From NCBI RefSeq assembly GCF_000026105.1, contig NC_008027.1, positions 4,360,501 to 4,424,500 of the forward strand: a stretch of DNA of 64,000 bases, written 5' to 3'. Of this stretch, positions 56,293-64,000 are shown piece by piece. The stretch is from Pseudomonas entomophila L48. GTDB lineage: Bacteria; Pseudomonadota; Gammaproteobacteria; Pseudomonadales; Pseudomonadaceae. The translations under genes and the position numbers were made by a program. The notes under the pieces were generated by a model. The model searched no databases. It had not been told where the DNA came from and worked only from the letters and a program-made list of their open reading frames with translations. Each line of letters begins with the position of its first letter. The first letter of the stretch is position 1.

Positions 56293-57003
56293 CTATAGGA
56301 AGGTATGCAAACGCCGATGCACCTCGTCCTGATCGTCCAGCGGCAGGCGACGCTTGCCGCTGAGATAGTGCAGGCTGAACACATCGAGGTAGGCATCCAG
56401 GGCCTGGGAGGCCTGGCTGTCGCCGGCCAGGTCCAGGCACATGGCCGCCACTTCCGCAGTGCAGAAATGATCGTCGCGCTTGGAACGGCGCAGGCGATAG
56501 CGTGACATCTGCTCGACCGCAAGGCTCAGCACCGGGAAACGGTCCAGGTAGGGGCTCTTGCGGAACATCTTGCGCGCTTCGGTCCAGGTGGCGTCGAGCA
56601 GAATGAACAATGGCCGTTTGCCCGGCTGGCGCACGACTTCATTGACCACCCGCTCCTCAGCCACGAATTCGCCCGGGAAGACGATATACGGCTGCCATTG
56701 GGGGTGCTCGAGCAATGCCAGCAGCCCTTCGTCCACCGACGTACGCAGCCAGCCGAATGCCGAGGTGTCCTCGATCAGGTCGGCGATCAACCAGCCGGTA
56801 TTGGTCGGTTTCAATGGTTCGGTGTCATGCATCAACAGGCACACGCCGGACTCGGCCTGCACCCGTGGCTTCCAGGCACACAGGCAATGGGTGGCGATTA
56901 CCCGACAATCCGGGCAGCGTTCGGCCCGGGAGCCACGGGCGACGAAGGGTTTGATGCTGCGCGCCAGGCGCTCGGCGCGCAGCCGCGCTACCGCATGGCT
57001 CAT
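56293..57003 (-). CDS. DTW-domain tRNA aminocarboxypropyltransferase (TapT-like)
   Basis: A 236-aa protein with the DTW motif DATWTEARKMFRKSPYL near 138-154 and an N-terminal zinc cluster (CPDCRVIATHCLC, residues 30-42). The family uses SAM to make 3-(3-amino-3-carboxypropyl)uridine in tRNA, as E. coli TapT and TrcA do. A terminal SKRDDHFCTAEVAA region completes the domain. The gene is transcribed alone. Confidence 0.88.
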   Translation of the reverse strand: MSHAVARLRAERLARSIKPFVARGSRAERCPDCRVIATHCLCAWKPRVQAESGVCLLMHDTEPLKPTNTGWLIADLIEDTSAFGWLRTSVDEGLLALLEHPQWQPYIVFPGEFVAEERVVNEVVRQPGKRPLFILLDATWTEARKMFRKSPYLDRFPVLSLAVEQMSRYRLRRSKRDDHFCTAEVAAMCLDLAGDSQASQALDAYLDVFSLHYLSGKRRLPLDDQDEVHRRLHTFL

Positions 57004-57217
57004 GGCTGCAGACCTTGGTATTGAAAGAGGAGGAACACGGGTACGACTCGGCGGGTAACAAGGCCCCAGTCTACCAGACGGCGTGTCATTTGCCGTGCAG
57101 GCATGCCGAGGGGTCCTTTATAATCGCAAGCTTTGGCGGCCGGGAAACCCAGCGGTTCCATGGAACGCCGCCCGCCGGCGCAGGTCAAAGCGCCAGTCAT
57201 CGAACCAGGAGAGATCC

Positions 57218-57640
57218 ATGCTGCGTGTTATTGCCCCGACCCTGAGCCTGCTGCTCGCCCTGCCTCTGGCTGCTCAGGCGGCGTCCAAGCAGGAATACGA
57301 GCTAACCCAGATGCTGGAGAAGGTCGCCAAGGAAAGCAGCGTTGGTACCCCGCGGGCCATCAACGAAGACATCCTCGACCAGGGCTACACCGTCGAGAAG
57401 GGCAAGGCCCTGGTCAACCACCTGAGCGTGCGCGAGAGCCACGCCGAACGCATGCGAGAAAATCCACAGCTGGTCCGCAGCCAGTTGGGCGACAGTGTCT
57501 GCCGCAACAATGGCTACCGCCAACTGATGTCCAAGGGCGCGGTATTGGTTTATCGCTTCACCGTCTACAAGACCAACCAGCCAGTCATGGACCAGGCCTT
57601 CGACGCGGCCAGCTGCGCGTCTGGCAACAAGAAGAAGTGA
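57218..57640 (+). CDS. Small secreted protein of the PA3611 (quorum-regulated virulence factor) family
   Basis: A 140-aa protein with a signal peptide at 1-20 (APTLSLLLALPLAAQAA). The mature part is helical (ELTQMLEKVAKESSVGTPRAINEDIL) followed by mixed strands (VLVYRFTVYKTNQPVM), with cysteines in DSVCRNNGY and ASCASG that could form a disulfide. By gene neighbourhood (near dgkA-erdR and recX-recA) it corresponds to P. aeruginosa PA3611. Function in this species is unknown. GGAGAG precedes the ATG. Confidence 0.78.
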   Translation: MLRVIAPTLSLLLALPLAAQAASKQEYELTQMLEKVAKESSVGTPRAINEDILDQGYTVEKGKALVNHLSVRESHAERMRENPQLVRSQLGDSVCRNNGYRQLMSKGAVLVYRFTVYKTNQPVMDQAFDAASCASGNKKK

Positions 57641-57641
57641 T

Positions 57642-57848
57642 TCAGGCGGTCCGACCGTTGTGGCTGGCGCGTAGTTGCTCCTCATCGGCGCGCAGCTCCG
57701 CCAGCAACGCCTGCACATAGCGCGAATGGGGCTCGGTGCCCTGCAGGCGTCGCAAACACTCCCCCTCCAGGCTCAGATGATGAACCCGGGCCTCCCGCGC
57801 CAGGCACTGCAGCAATTGCCCATCCACCTCGATCACCAGCCGATGCAT
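57642..57848 (-). CDS. Small conserved-looking protein, ribbon-helix-helix-like
   Basis: 68 aa from ATG 57848. The first 35 residues (MHRLVIEVDGQLLQCLAREARVHHLSLEG, written in pieces MHRLVIEVDGQLLQCL and AREARVHHLSLEG) fit a short strand then two helices, as in FitA-type RHH DNA-binding or antitoxin proteins. The rest is a charged helix. No toxin gene is beside it. The stop is one base past the end of the convergent PA3611-like gene. Confidence 0.6.
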   Translation of the reverse strand: MHRLVIEVDGQLLQCLAREARVHHLSLEGECLRRLQGTEPHSRYVQALLAELRADEEQLRASHNGRTA

Positions 57849-58153
57849 AACGCCACCTCCGCGCATCGCGCGCAACAGCACCTCCAGTAAACCAAAGCCT
57901 CTGCCAGGCAGGTTCCAACCCGACCGACGGCCTGTTCAGTTTGGGGCGGCGCGAAGCCGTGCCAGCGTCTAGATTGAAAGCGAGCACCTCACAACGACAA
58001 TAAGATGGACTTGCCACTGCAACATGGCCTTGAAGGCCTACTGCAATGCCCGAGGCGCACACTCGGGCCACAGCAGCCAGCGACACACGCAGTGTCGCGG
58101 CCGGGACACCGCCATCGGCCCGGTCAGAGGTTTTGCTGCAGAAGGAGACGTTA
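57849..58153. other. Intergenic region before the LOG-like gene
   Basis: 305 bases with no gene. It is GC-rich with an AT-richer patch around 57965-58010 that is the likely divergent promoter area. I see no clear hexamers, hairpins or repeats beyond that. Confidence 0.5.
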
Positions 58154-59272
58154 ATGCCCTACCAAACGAACGAGCGCCTGTTCAACCATTTCAAGGACAA
58201 CGGCATCGACCTGAGCCACATCGACACACAGTTGCAACTGGTCGCGCCGAACAGCCCCAACCTGCCGCTCTACCGTGACATGATGCTGACCGTCCTGCGC
58301 ATGGCCCACGACGACAGCAACCGCTGGAATGCCAAGATCACCTTGCAGGCCCTGCGCGAACTCGATCATGCGTTCCGTACGCTGGAACGCTACAAAGGGC
58401 GGCGCAAGGTTACCGTGTTCGGCTCGGCGCGCACCCCGCTCGAACACCCGATGTATGCCCTGGCCCGTGAGCTGGGAGCGACCCTGGCGCGCTCGGACCT
58501 GATGGTCATCACCGGCGCCGGGGGCGGCATCATGGCCGCCGCCCATGAAGGTGCCGGCACCAAGCACAGCCTGGGGTTCAACATCACCCTGCCCTTCGAG
58601 CAACACGCCAACGCAACGGTAGACGGCACCGACAAGCTGCTACCGTTCCACTTCTTTTTCATTCGCAAATTGTTCTTCGTCAAGGAGGCCGATGCCCTAG
58701 TGCTGTGCCCAGGCGGGTTCGGCACCCTCGACGAGGCCCTCGAAGTACTCACGCTCATCCAGACCGGCAAGAGCCCGCTGGTGCCCGTGGTGTTGCTGGA
58801 CTCGCCCGGCGGCAGCTTCTGGCGCGACTGTCTGGACTTTATCGGCAGGCAGTTGGAAGAGAACCGCTACATCCTGCCCAGCGACCTGAAGCTGCTGCGC
58901 CTGGTGCACAGCGCCGACGAGGCGGTGGAGGAAATCAACCAGTTCTACAGCAATTACCACTCCAGCCGTTGGCTGAAGAACCAGTTCGTGATTCGCATGC
59001 TCCATCGCCTCAGCGAAGGGGCGCTGCACGATATCGAGGAAGGGTTCGCCGACCTGCGCCTGAGCGGCAGGTTCCACCAGCAAGCGGACAGTGGCGCCGA
59101 ACACGAGGAAGGCAACTTCAGCCACCTGACGCGCCTGACCTTCGCCTTCAACGGTCGCGACCAGGGACGCCTGCGTGAGCTGGTTGACTTCATCAACCTG
59201 CCGGAAAACTGGGCCAAGCCCCAGCCCATACACACCACTCAGCGAGCAAGGGAAGCCTTGAAAGTCAGCTGA
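58154..59272 (+). CDS. LOG/TIGR00730-family Rossmann-fold protein
   Basis: A 372-aa cytoplasmic protein. The Rossmann core has TVFGSARTPLEHPMY, TGAGGGIMAAAHEGAG and the LOG motif PGGFGTLDEALEVLT near 190-205, which cleaves nucleotide N-glycosidic bonds in family members (cytokinin LOG, PpnN). An N-terminal helix bundle of about 85 residues and a C-terminal extension of about 100 residues are longer than in plant LOG. A 5'-nucleotide nucleosidase is likely but not shown. GAAGGAG precedes the ATG. Confidence 0.85.
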   Translation: MPYQTNERLFNHFKDNGIDLSHIDTQLQLVAPNSPNLPLYRDMMLTVLRMAHDDSNRWNAKITLQALRELDHAFRTLERYKGRRKVTVFGSARTPLEHPMYALARELGATLARSDLMVITGAGGGIMAAAHEGAGTKHSLGFNITLPFEQHANATVDGTDKLLPFHFFFIRKLFFVKEADALVLCPGGFGTLDEALEVLTLIQTGKSPLVPVVLLDSPGGSFWRDCLDFIGRQLEENRYILPSDLKLLRLVHSADEAVEEINQFYSNYHSSRWLKNQFVIRMLHRLSEGALHDIEEGFADLRLSGRFHQQADSGAEHEEGNFSHLTRLTFAFNGRDQGRLRELVDFINLPENWAKPQPIHTTQRAREALKVS

Positions 59273-59279
59273 ACGCAAA

Positions 59280-59325
59280 ATGGCCCGCAGCGCTGCCCGA
59301 TTAGAAGGGCAGCCCTGCGGGCCAT
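59280..59325. terminator. Bidirectional terminator between LOG gene and recX
   Basis: ATGGCCCGCAG(C)GCTGCCC pairs with GGGCAGCCCTGCGGGCCAT around GATTAGAA: a long hairpin that fills the convergent gap. No long T-run flanks it, only AAAA on the left side. Confidence 0.7.
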
Positions 59326-59792
59326 CAGTCGTAGAGGTCGCGGCCGCTAAGCAGGCGCCCGATCATCTCCATGGAAAAACCACGGTAGGCGAGAAAGCGG
59401 GTCTGCTGAGCGCGGCTGCGCGGGTCTTGCGGGCGTTGCCCGGCGAACTTGCGTTGCCAGACTTCCTCCAACCGAGCCGCCCAATCCACCTCGCTTTCGC
59501 GCAGTGACTGGTCGATATCGCCACGGTCGAGGCCACGCTGACCAAGCTCCTCGCGAATACGCGCGGGACCATAGCCGGCATTGGAACGATAACGGATGAA
59601 GCTTTCGAGATAGCGGGCTTCGCTAAGCAGCCCTTCTTCGGCAAGCCGATCGAGCGCGGGCTCGATCAGCTCATCCGGTGCGCCACGCTGACGCAACTTG
59701 CGGGTCAGCTCGACGCGACCATGCTCGCGTCTAGCGAGCAGGTCCATGGCGGTCCGCCGAACGGCGACGGGGGTGTCGAGTACGGCGGACAT
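59325..59792 (-). CDS. recX: RecA regulator RecX
   Basis: A 155-aa helical protein with three tandem RecX repeats: [59 protein letters not shown], and the end [17 protein letters not shown]. It caps and destabilises RecA filaments. It is 8 bases after recA on the same strand, so it rises with recA in the SOS response. ATG 59792 was chosen. Confidence 0.95.
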   Translation of the reverse strand: MSAVLDTPVAVRRTAMDLLARREHGRVELTRKLRQRGAPDELIEPALDRLAEEGLLSEARYLESFIRYRSNAGYGPARIREELGQRGLDRGDIDQSLRESEVDWAARLEEVWQRKFAGQRPQDPRSRAQQTRFLAYRGFSMEMIGRLLSGRDLYD

Positions 59793-59800
59793 GGGGCAGA

Positions 59801-60868
59801 TCAATAACCGGCGTCGGCGTCAGCCATGTCGTCGGCATCGGCTTCGGCGGCAGCCGCCTTGGCCGCTGCGGCTACGGCGCCAGCGGTCAGCAGTTTCTCG
59901 CGGATCTGCTTCTCGATCTCGGCGCCAATGGCCGGGTTCTCTTGCAGGTACTTGGCGGCGTTGGCCTTGCCCTGACCGATCTTGTTGCCCTGGTAGCTGT
60001 ACCAGGCACCGGATTTTTCCACCAGACCTTGAGCCACGCCCAGGTCGATGATCTCGCCGTTGCGGTAGATGCCCTTGCCATAGAGGATCTGGAACTCGGC
60101 CTGGCGGAAGGGAGGCGAAACCTTGTTCTTGACGATCTTGACGCGGGTTTCGCTACCGACCACCTCATCGCCTTCCTTGACCGCGCCGGTACGGCGGATG
60201 TCCAGGCGTACCGAGGCGTAGAACTTCAGGGCGTTACCACCGGTGGTGGTTTCCGGGCTGCCGAACATCACGCCGATCTTCATACGGATCTGGTTGATGA
60301 AGATGACCAGGCAGTTGGCGTTCTTGATGTTACCGGTGATCTTGCGCAGGGCCTGGGACATCAGGCGGGCCTGCAGGCCGACGTGCATGTCGCCCATCTC
60401 GCCTTCGATCTCGGCCTTCGGTACCAGTGCGGCCACGGAGTCGACGATGATCACGTCGACCGCGTTCGAGCGCACCAGCATGTCGGTGATTTCCAGGGCC
60501 TGCTCACCGGTGTCCGGCTGGGAGACCAACAGGTCGTCGACGTTGACGCCCAGCTTGCCGGCGTATTCAGGGTCGAGGGCGTGTTCGGCGTCGACGAAGG
60601 CGCAGGTGGCGCCGTTCTTCTGGGCTTCGGCGATGACCGACAGCGTCAGCGTGGTTTTACCGGAGGATTCCGGGCCGTAGATTTCGACGATACGGCCTTT
60701 TGGCAGGCCGCCGATGCCGAGGGCGATGTCCAGGCCCAGGGAACCGGTGGAGATGGCGGGGATGGCCTGGCGCTCGTGATCGCCCATGCGCATGACGGCG
60801 CCCTTGCCGAATTGGCGTTCGATTTGACCCAGGGCCGCAGCCAAGGCGCGCTTCTTGTTGTCGTCCAT
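59801..60868 (-). CDS. recA: Recombinase RecA
   Basis: A 355-aa ATPase that forms filaments on single-stranded DNA for recombination, and triggers LexA self-cleavage. It has Walker [10 protein letters not shown], catalytic Glu in [16 protein letters not shown], Walker [11 protein letters not shown], loop L1 [20 protein letters not shown], and loop L2 [19 protein letters not shown]. The C-terminus is acidic ([14 protein letters not shown]). The ATG 60868 gives the normal start [14 protein letters not shown] LexA box lies 44-59 bases upstream. Confidence 0.99.
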   Translation of the reverse strand: MDDNKKRALAAALGQIERQFGKGAVMRMGDHERQAIPAISTGSLGLDIALGIGGLPKGRIVEIYGPESSGKTTLTLSVIAEAQKNGATCAFVDAEHALDPEYAGKLGVNVDDLLVSQPDTGEQALEITDMLVRSNAVDVIIVDSVAALVPKAEIEGEMGDMHVGLQARLMSQALRKITGNIKNANCLVIFINQIRMKIGVMFGSPETTTGGNALKFYASVRLDIRRTGAVKEGDEVVGSETRVKIVKNKVSPPFRQAEFQILYGKGIYRNGEIIDLGVAQGLVEKSGAWYSYQGNKIGQGKANAAKYLQENPAIGAEIEKQIREKLLTAGAVAAAAKAAAAEADADDMADADAGY

Positions 60869-60911
60869 TGAAATCCTCACGTGATCGACTTGGCCCTGAC
60901 GGCCGGAACAA

Positions 60912-60927
60912 CTGTATAAGTAGCCAG
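60912..60927 (-). promoter_or_regulatory. LexA (SOS) box of recA
   Basis: CTGGCTACTTATACAG on the minus strand (CTG-N10-CAG, with the right half ATACAG). It is just downstream of the predicted -10 box, so LexA would block the polymerase. Confidence 0.88.
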
Positions 60928-60928
60928 T

Positions 60929-60956
60929 ATTATTCCACAGGGATTCGTTTCCGCAA
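60929..60956 (-). promoter_or_regulatory. recA promoter
   Basis: On the minus strand, TTGCGG (60956-60951) and AATAAT (60934-60929), spacer 16, immediately upstream of the LexA box. Confidence 0.6.
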
Positions 60957-60972
60957 ACCCCCACCGGGCGAT

Positions 60973-61455
60973 TTACTCCGCGCCAAGCTGTAACAAGCCG
61001 TCTAGCGCGGCGATCACCGTCTGTCGGCGCACTGCTTCGCGGTCGCCGTCGAAGTGGCGGCGCTCGCTGATCACGTGCTCACCGTCGGCCCAGGCCAGCC
61101 ATACGGTGCCCACCGGCTTGGCCGGCGAACCACCGTCGGGCCCGGCCACACCGCTGACCGCCACGGCGAAGCGCGCGCCACTGGCCGCCCGGGCTCCGCG
61201 TACCATTGCTTCGACCACTTGCTGGCTGACCGCGCCCACCTGGGCGAACAGCGCTTCGGGTACCTCAAGCTGCCGGGTCTTCTGCGCGTTGGAGTAAGTG
61301 ATATAGCCGGCCTCGAACCAGGCCGAACTGCCCGGGATGCGGGTGATGGCCTCGGCGATGCCGCCGCCGGTGCAGGACTCGGCGGTGGTCACCTGGGCAT
61401 TCAAGCGCCGCAGGTGTTCGCCCAGACGGGTGGAAAGCGCGGTGATCGGGTCCAT
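60973..61455 (-). CDS. cinA: CinA C-terminal domain protein (nicotinamide-nucleotide amidase, PncC type)
   Basis: A 160-aa stand-alone CinA C-terminal domain. Its signature is [37 protein letters not shown] (written in parts: [16 protein letters not shown] and [18 protein letters not shown]), then [20 protein letters not shown]. The enzyme deamidates nicotinamide mononucleotide to nicotinate mononucleotide in NAD recycling. Its position just upstream of recA and next to a tailocin or prophage block is typical for Pseudomonas. Confidence 0.94.
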   Translation of the reverse strand: MDPITALSTRLGEHLRRLNAQVTTAESCTGGGIAEAITRIPGSSAWFEAGYITYSNAQKTRQLEVPEALFAQVGAVSQQVVEAMVRGARAASGARFAVAVSGVAGPDGGSPAKPVGTVWLAWADGEHVISERRHFDGDREAVRRQTVIAALDGLLQLGAE

Positions 61456-61496
61456 ATTCTGGCTCCTGGCAAGATTGCGCCCTACCCTACCACCCT

Positions 61497-61997
61497 TCAC
61501 GGCGCCAGCGCGCGCACATAGGCCTGGCAGGCGCGCAGGGCGATCAGTCCGCGGTCGCCGTCGTCGGTGATGGCGACAATTCGTCGAGCATGCGCCGGGT
61601 CAAGTCGGGCGCGTACGGCGCCATGATCCACGCCGCCGGTGGCGGTGGTGGCAGGCACTGCGGCGCAGCCAGTGTCGCGCTCGACCAGGACCGACAGCCG
61701 AAGATCGGCAGTAGCAAGGCGATCACGCAGGCGAGCCTGAGTCTGTTGGGCATCGGTAAGCTCCTGGTAATGACGGGTTTCATCGTTGTGCAGGCGTTGC
61801 TCAAGGGCCTGGCGCCGGTCGCGTTCGGCAAGCAGTTGCTCATTGAGCGCCTCGACCTGTTCGACCTTCTGCTGCGCCTGCAACGCCTCGGACTCGGCCA
61901 GCAGGCGCTCGTAGCGCCAGCCCTGGACCTGCCAGGCCAGCGCCGCGCTGGACAGCACCAGCACGGCGCAAAGGCCCAGTTGCAGGCGGCTCAACAC
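61497..61997 (-). CDS. Rz-like inner-membrane spanin (i-spanin)
   Basis: A 166-aa phage-type lysis protein. The N-terminal membrane anchor is at residues 5-23 (LQLGLCAVLVLSSAALAWQV) and a long periplasmic coiled coil occupies about 30-105 (LLAESEALQAQQKVEQVEAL, LLAERDRRQALEQRLHND). With Rz1 it fuses inner and outer membranes at the end of lysis. Its stop lies 41 bases upstream of the cinA start. The start overlaps the endolysin gene by 7 bases, as in compact lysis cassettes. Confidence 0.87.
   Translation of the reverse strand: MLSRLQLGLCAVLVLSSAALAWQVQGWRYERLLAESEALQAQQKVEQVEALNEQLLAERDRRQALEQRLHNDETRHYQELTDAQQTQARLRDRLATADLRLSVLVERDTGCAAVPATTATGGVDHGAVRARLDPAHARRIVAITDDGDRGLIALRACQAYVRALAP
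61544..61753 (-). CDS. Rz1-like outer-membrane lipoprotein spanin, nested in Rz
   Basis: 69 aa from ATG 61753, in another frame wholly inside the Rz-like gene. It has a signal peptide with lipobox LLPIFGC (Cys at residue 20) and a proline run PPPPP, the classical Rz1 features. The remainder is a short periplasmic tail. The nested Rz/Rz1 layout is itself strong evidence for both genes. Confidence 0.85.
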   Translation of the reverse strand: MPNRLRLACVIALLLPIFGCRSWSSATLAAPQCLPPPPPAAWIMAPYAPDLTRRMLDELSPSPTTATAD

Positions 61998-62542
61998 AGC
62001 ACCTCGCGCGCCCGGTCCCAGAGTTCGACACGGTCGGCCAAGCCGTTCAGGCCACCATTGATATGGCGCGTGATGCGGTTGAACTCGCCGCGGTCGGCCA
62101 AGGCATTGAGCCCCCGCGAGTGCCAGAACCAGGCCGCCGATTCGCAGGCCCAGCGCGGCTGCTCGAGCATCTGCGGTTGGGCCAGCAGACGCTCGTCGCC
62201 GAACAGTGCCCGGCTACAGGCCTGGTAGTTGTTGCGCCCGGTCACCTGGATCAGGCCGCGCCCGCAATAGAGCTGGCCATCGCCGTCGGCCTCCGGTGTG
62301 TTGCCCAGGCGCACGGCCAGGCTGCCGGTGTCATAGCGTGCCAGGTAGCGGTCGCCACCGAGCTCCTTGACGTAGCGCAGTTGGCCGGATTCGTGCCCGA
62401 CCTGGGCCAGGAACGCGGCAACGCGTTTGGGGTGGTCGATTTCCCAATGGCCCATGGCTTCGTTGAGGGCTGGCAGGAAGGTCGCGGCACGCTGGCCCGC
62501 GAGCGGGTAGATCTGTTTGAGCTGCTGTTCAGTGAGCGGCAT
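61991..62542 (-). CDS. GH19 (chitinase class I-like) endolysin
   Basis: A 183-aa muralytic enzyme. The catalytic glutamate motif is AQVGHESGQLRYVKE (near residues 46-60, E52), with a second Glu downstream and YCGRGLIQVTGRNNY as the substrate-binding signature. There is no signal peptide, so a holin should release it; none is recognised nearby. The ATG 62542 follows GGAG with a 9-base gap and is preferred over ATG 62557. It overlaps com by 14 bases. Confidence 0.9.
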   Translation of the reverse strand: MPLTEQQLKQIYPLAGQRAATFLPALNEAMGHWEIDHPKRVAAFLAQVGHESGQLRYVKELGGDRYLARYDTGSLAVRLGNTPEADGDGQLYCGRGLIQVTGRNNYQACSRALFGDERLLAQPQMLEQPRWACESAAWFWHSRGLNALADRGEFNRITRHINGGLNGLADRVELWDRAREVLC

Positions 62543-62738
62543 CGGTGTGTTCTCCATGGCAGTCTGATCGAACGGCGGCCGGGGCCGCCAACGGCTCGCT
62601 CAAAGGCGATGGCTCGAAGCGCGTGGCTTTCACATGATTCAAGGTGCGGCAACGGCCGCACTTGATCTGGAGCTCGGAAGCGGGGGTGATGCGGGCCAGC
62701 AGTTTGTGGCAGTGGCCGCAGCGCAGGTCTTGGAACAT
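62529..62738 (-). CDS. Com-family zinc-finger regulator
   Basis: A 69-aa protein with four cysteines in two CxxC pairs (LRCGHCHKLLAR and IKCGRCRTLNHV), the form of phage Mu Com, which activates translation of mom by opening RNA structure. Beside tailocin lysis genes in Pseudomonas such proteins are frequent but untested. The start ATG 62738 gives the usual MFQDLRCGHC opening. Confidence 0.85.
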   Translation of the reverse strand: MFQDLRCGHCHKLLARITPASELQIKCGRCRTLNHVKATRFEPSPLSEPLAAPAAVRSDCHGEHTDAAH

Positions 62739-62915
62739 GTGCGAGGTCCTGGAGATGTCAACGCCAGGACAACCCGGCGAAAGCGTGAGCAGGCCAATGC
62801 CTGTCTGCGTCCGACTATAGAAAGCGCGCCCGCCCGGCTGCACCGGGAAAACCTCTCCAAGTCCTTTTCAAGGCCTCGACGGGGCGGGCGTTGCTTGTGA
62901 CGCTTGCGCGTCGCG

Positions 62916-63299
62916 TCATTGCTGGCGCAGTTGCGACGCCAGCCAGTCCGGCTCGCCAGGACGCTGCGAAGCGTCTGGATAAGCCGCAGATTGCGGCCAG
63001 TCACGCAACGCTTGCAGGTAGGCCAGCAGTTGCTTGTGCATCTCGCCCGTCAAAGTCGTGGGCCCTGCGGATGCCTGCTCGTCCATGTGACGTTCTCGCA
63101 GCCAACGCAAACGGGCGATCTGGGCATCACGCCAGTGCTTCTCATCCGAAACACTGCCCGTCTTCTCCACCGGCGCAGGCGTGTTGCCGGCTGCCAGCCA
63201 GGACTCGTATTCGTCCCAGAAGCGATGGCCACGCGGGACGGTGGCGCCATCCTCCAGGCGCAGTACCAGGTCGGCACTGCTGGTCAGTTGATATGCCAT
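62916..63299 (-). CDS. Phage tail assembly chaperone
   Basis: A 127-aa protein. The N-terminal half is beta-like (LVLRLEDGATVPRGHRFWDEYESWLAAGN). The C-terminal half is helical with LTGEMHKQLLAYLQALRDWP, which marks the tail-fibre assembly chaperones that sit right after the fibre gene. It should help the adjacent fibre fold. Ten bases separate it from the fibre stop. Confidence 0.82.
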   Translation of the reverse strand: MAYQLTSSADLVLRLEDGATVPRGHRFWDEYESWLAAGNTPAPVEKTGSVSDEKHWRDAQIARLRWLRERHMDEQASAGPTTLTGEMHKQLLAYLQALRDWPQSAAYPDASQRPGEPDWLASQLRQQ

Positions 63300-63308
63300 G
63301 ATTGCTCC

Positions 63309-64000
63309 TCAGAGTTCGGCGTCGGCCGTTGCGTGGATGTAATAGGCCTGTGAAGGAGCCGCGACATCCGAGTTGTACACAATGGCGCCGCGGGTACCGG
63401 TGTACAACACGGCAGCGTTGGCCGTGGAGTGCGTGTCGCTGCCCGAGCGCCATTGCCCGGCCGTGCCGCCGAACGGGGAATACAACGCGATGCTGGGTAC
63501 CGCACGCTTTTCCACCTTGAAAGGCCACTGCGTGTAGGGTTGCGACGCCGAGTTGGTCTGCCCCGCATAGACCCAGGACACCAACATGCCGCCCGTCCAG
63601 CCCTGGTTGTGGCCTGGCTTGGTGTTCAGGTCGAAGGTCTTCTCGTAGTAGCGCTGGCACAGCGCAAGTTCTTGCATCGCACTGCGTTGTTCGAACGGTG
63701 TCTCGACGGGCCCCTCCTCCAGTTGCACCTGGGCCAGGTCGAACATTTGCAGGGCGTTCAAGGGCAGGTTCCACTCCACCCGCAAGTAGTCGTTGCCGTT
63801 TGTACCCAGCACCTTCCCAGCGATGGAAGGCAACTGCACCACGACCACGTATTTCTGCCAGGTAGTGGTGATGTTCAGTTGGCCTGCCCCAACGCCGACA
63901 CCTGCCGAGGGCGAACCGCCCGTGCCGAACGTCTGCCGGAAGCTCACGCTAATGCTGCGCAGCACGTCGCTCCTGGCCCAGAAACTCAGCGTCGCCTTCT
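63309..64000 (-). CDS. Phage/tailocin tail fibre, C-terminal part (cut by window edge)
   Basis: The last 229 residues of a fibre are visible; the frame is open through the right edge (in-frame residues KATLSFWARSD continue upstream). A beta-rich part (VSFRQTFGTGGSPSAGVGVG, WQKYVVVVQLPSIAGKV) resembles carbohydrate-binding modules. The linker region EQRSAMQELALCQRYYEKTF is typical of Pseudomonas tailocin fibres, and the end is a variable receptor-binding head. This part normally sets the target range of the particle. Confidence 0.85.
   Translation of the reverse strand, partial: KATLSFWARSDVLRSISVSFRQTFGTGGSPSAGVGVGAGQLNITTTWQKYVVVVQLPSIAGKVLGTNGNDYLRVEWNLPLNALQMFDLAQVQLEEGPVETPFEQRSAMQELALCQRYYEKTFDLNTKPGHNQGWTGGMLVSWVYAGQTNSASQPYTQWPFKVEKRAVPSIALYSPFGGTAGQWRSGSDTHSTANAAVLYTGTRGAIVYNSDVAAPSQAYYIHATADAEL

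Noticed and set aside
62739..62915. A holin gene between the tail chaperone and com
   Set aside because: No frame with two hydrophobic helices is present in this gap. The holin, if any, must be outside the window.

Overview
The window is a chromosomal segment of a fluorescent Pseudomonas, most likely of the P. putida group. This rests on high GC, on many short inverted repeats of the Pseudomonas REP type (core GTAGGAGC..GGCTT), and on gene neighbourhoods I recognise from Pseudomonas: ruvCAB-ybgC-tolQRAB-oprL-cpoB, slyX-oprD-proS, mprF with a VirJ-type hydrolase, fpr/finR, and cinA-recA-recX. No plasmid or rRNA genes are present. Tailocin or prophage genes occupy the right edge.

Layout. 1-9.6 kb: start of dapA (cut by the left edge), a GcvR-like ACT protein, Bcp peroxiredoxin, a PerM/AI-2E-type membrane protein, a TusA-like protein, an M48 protease with repeats, nadA, a DUF945 protein and an APC-family permease. 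9.6-13.7 kb: a dCache chemoreceptor and a CptA-type phosphoethanolamine transferase. 13.8-20.7 kb: the most unusual part. A minus-strand run encodes an HlyD-type adaptor, a C39-peptidase ABC exporter, a TolC-type channel, a GT2 glycosyltransferase and a hexapeptide acetyltransferase. A divergent 65-aa peptide carries a double-glycine leader. Together these look like a dedicated export system for a small peptide, possibly with modification enzymes.

20.8-31 kb: tRNA-Lys, queC and queE (queuosine), then the Tol-Pal envelope genes, ybgC, ruvBAC and a YebC/PmpR regulator. 31-40.8 kb: aspS, a zinc-ribbon protein, an RHH protein, a Dps-like protein, a membrane-anchored cold-shock protein, slyX, a HIT protein, oprD after a long intergenic region, proS and a lipoprotein. 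40.8-48.8 kb: SOS-type dinB, three tandem initiator tRNA-Met genes, mprF with its hydrolase partner, and kup. 49-53 kb: rimO, a GNAT enzyme, an atypical pseudouridine-synthase relative, a DUF1456 protein and TrmO.

53-61.5 kb: fpr/finR, dgkA, an ErdR-like response regulator, a DTW-domain enzyme, a small periplasmic protein, a LOG-like protein, recX, recA (with a LexA box) and cinA. 61.5-64 kb: the lysis and tail-fibre end of a tailocin or prophage: Rz with nested Rz1, GH19 endolysin, Com, tail assembly chaperone and a truncated tail fibre.

Recurring themes are envelope integrity and lipid or LPS modification (Tol-Pal, MprF, CptA, OprD), DNA repair (RuvABC, DinB, RecA/RecX) and tRNA supply or modification. 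All functions come from reading protein motifs and recalled gene order. No database search was run.
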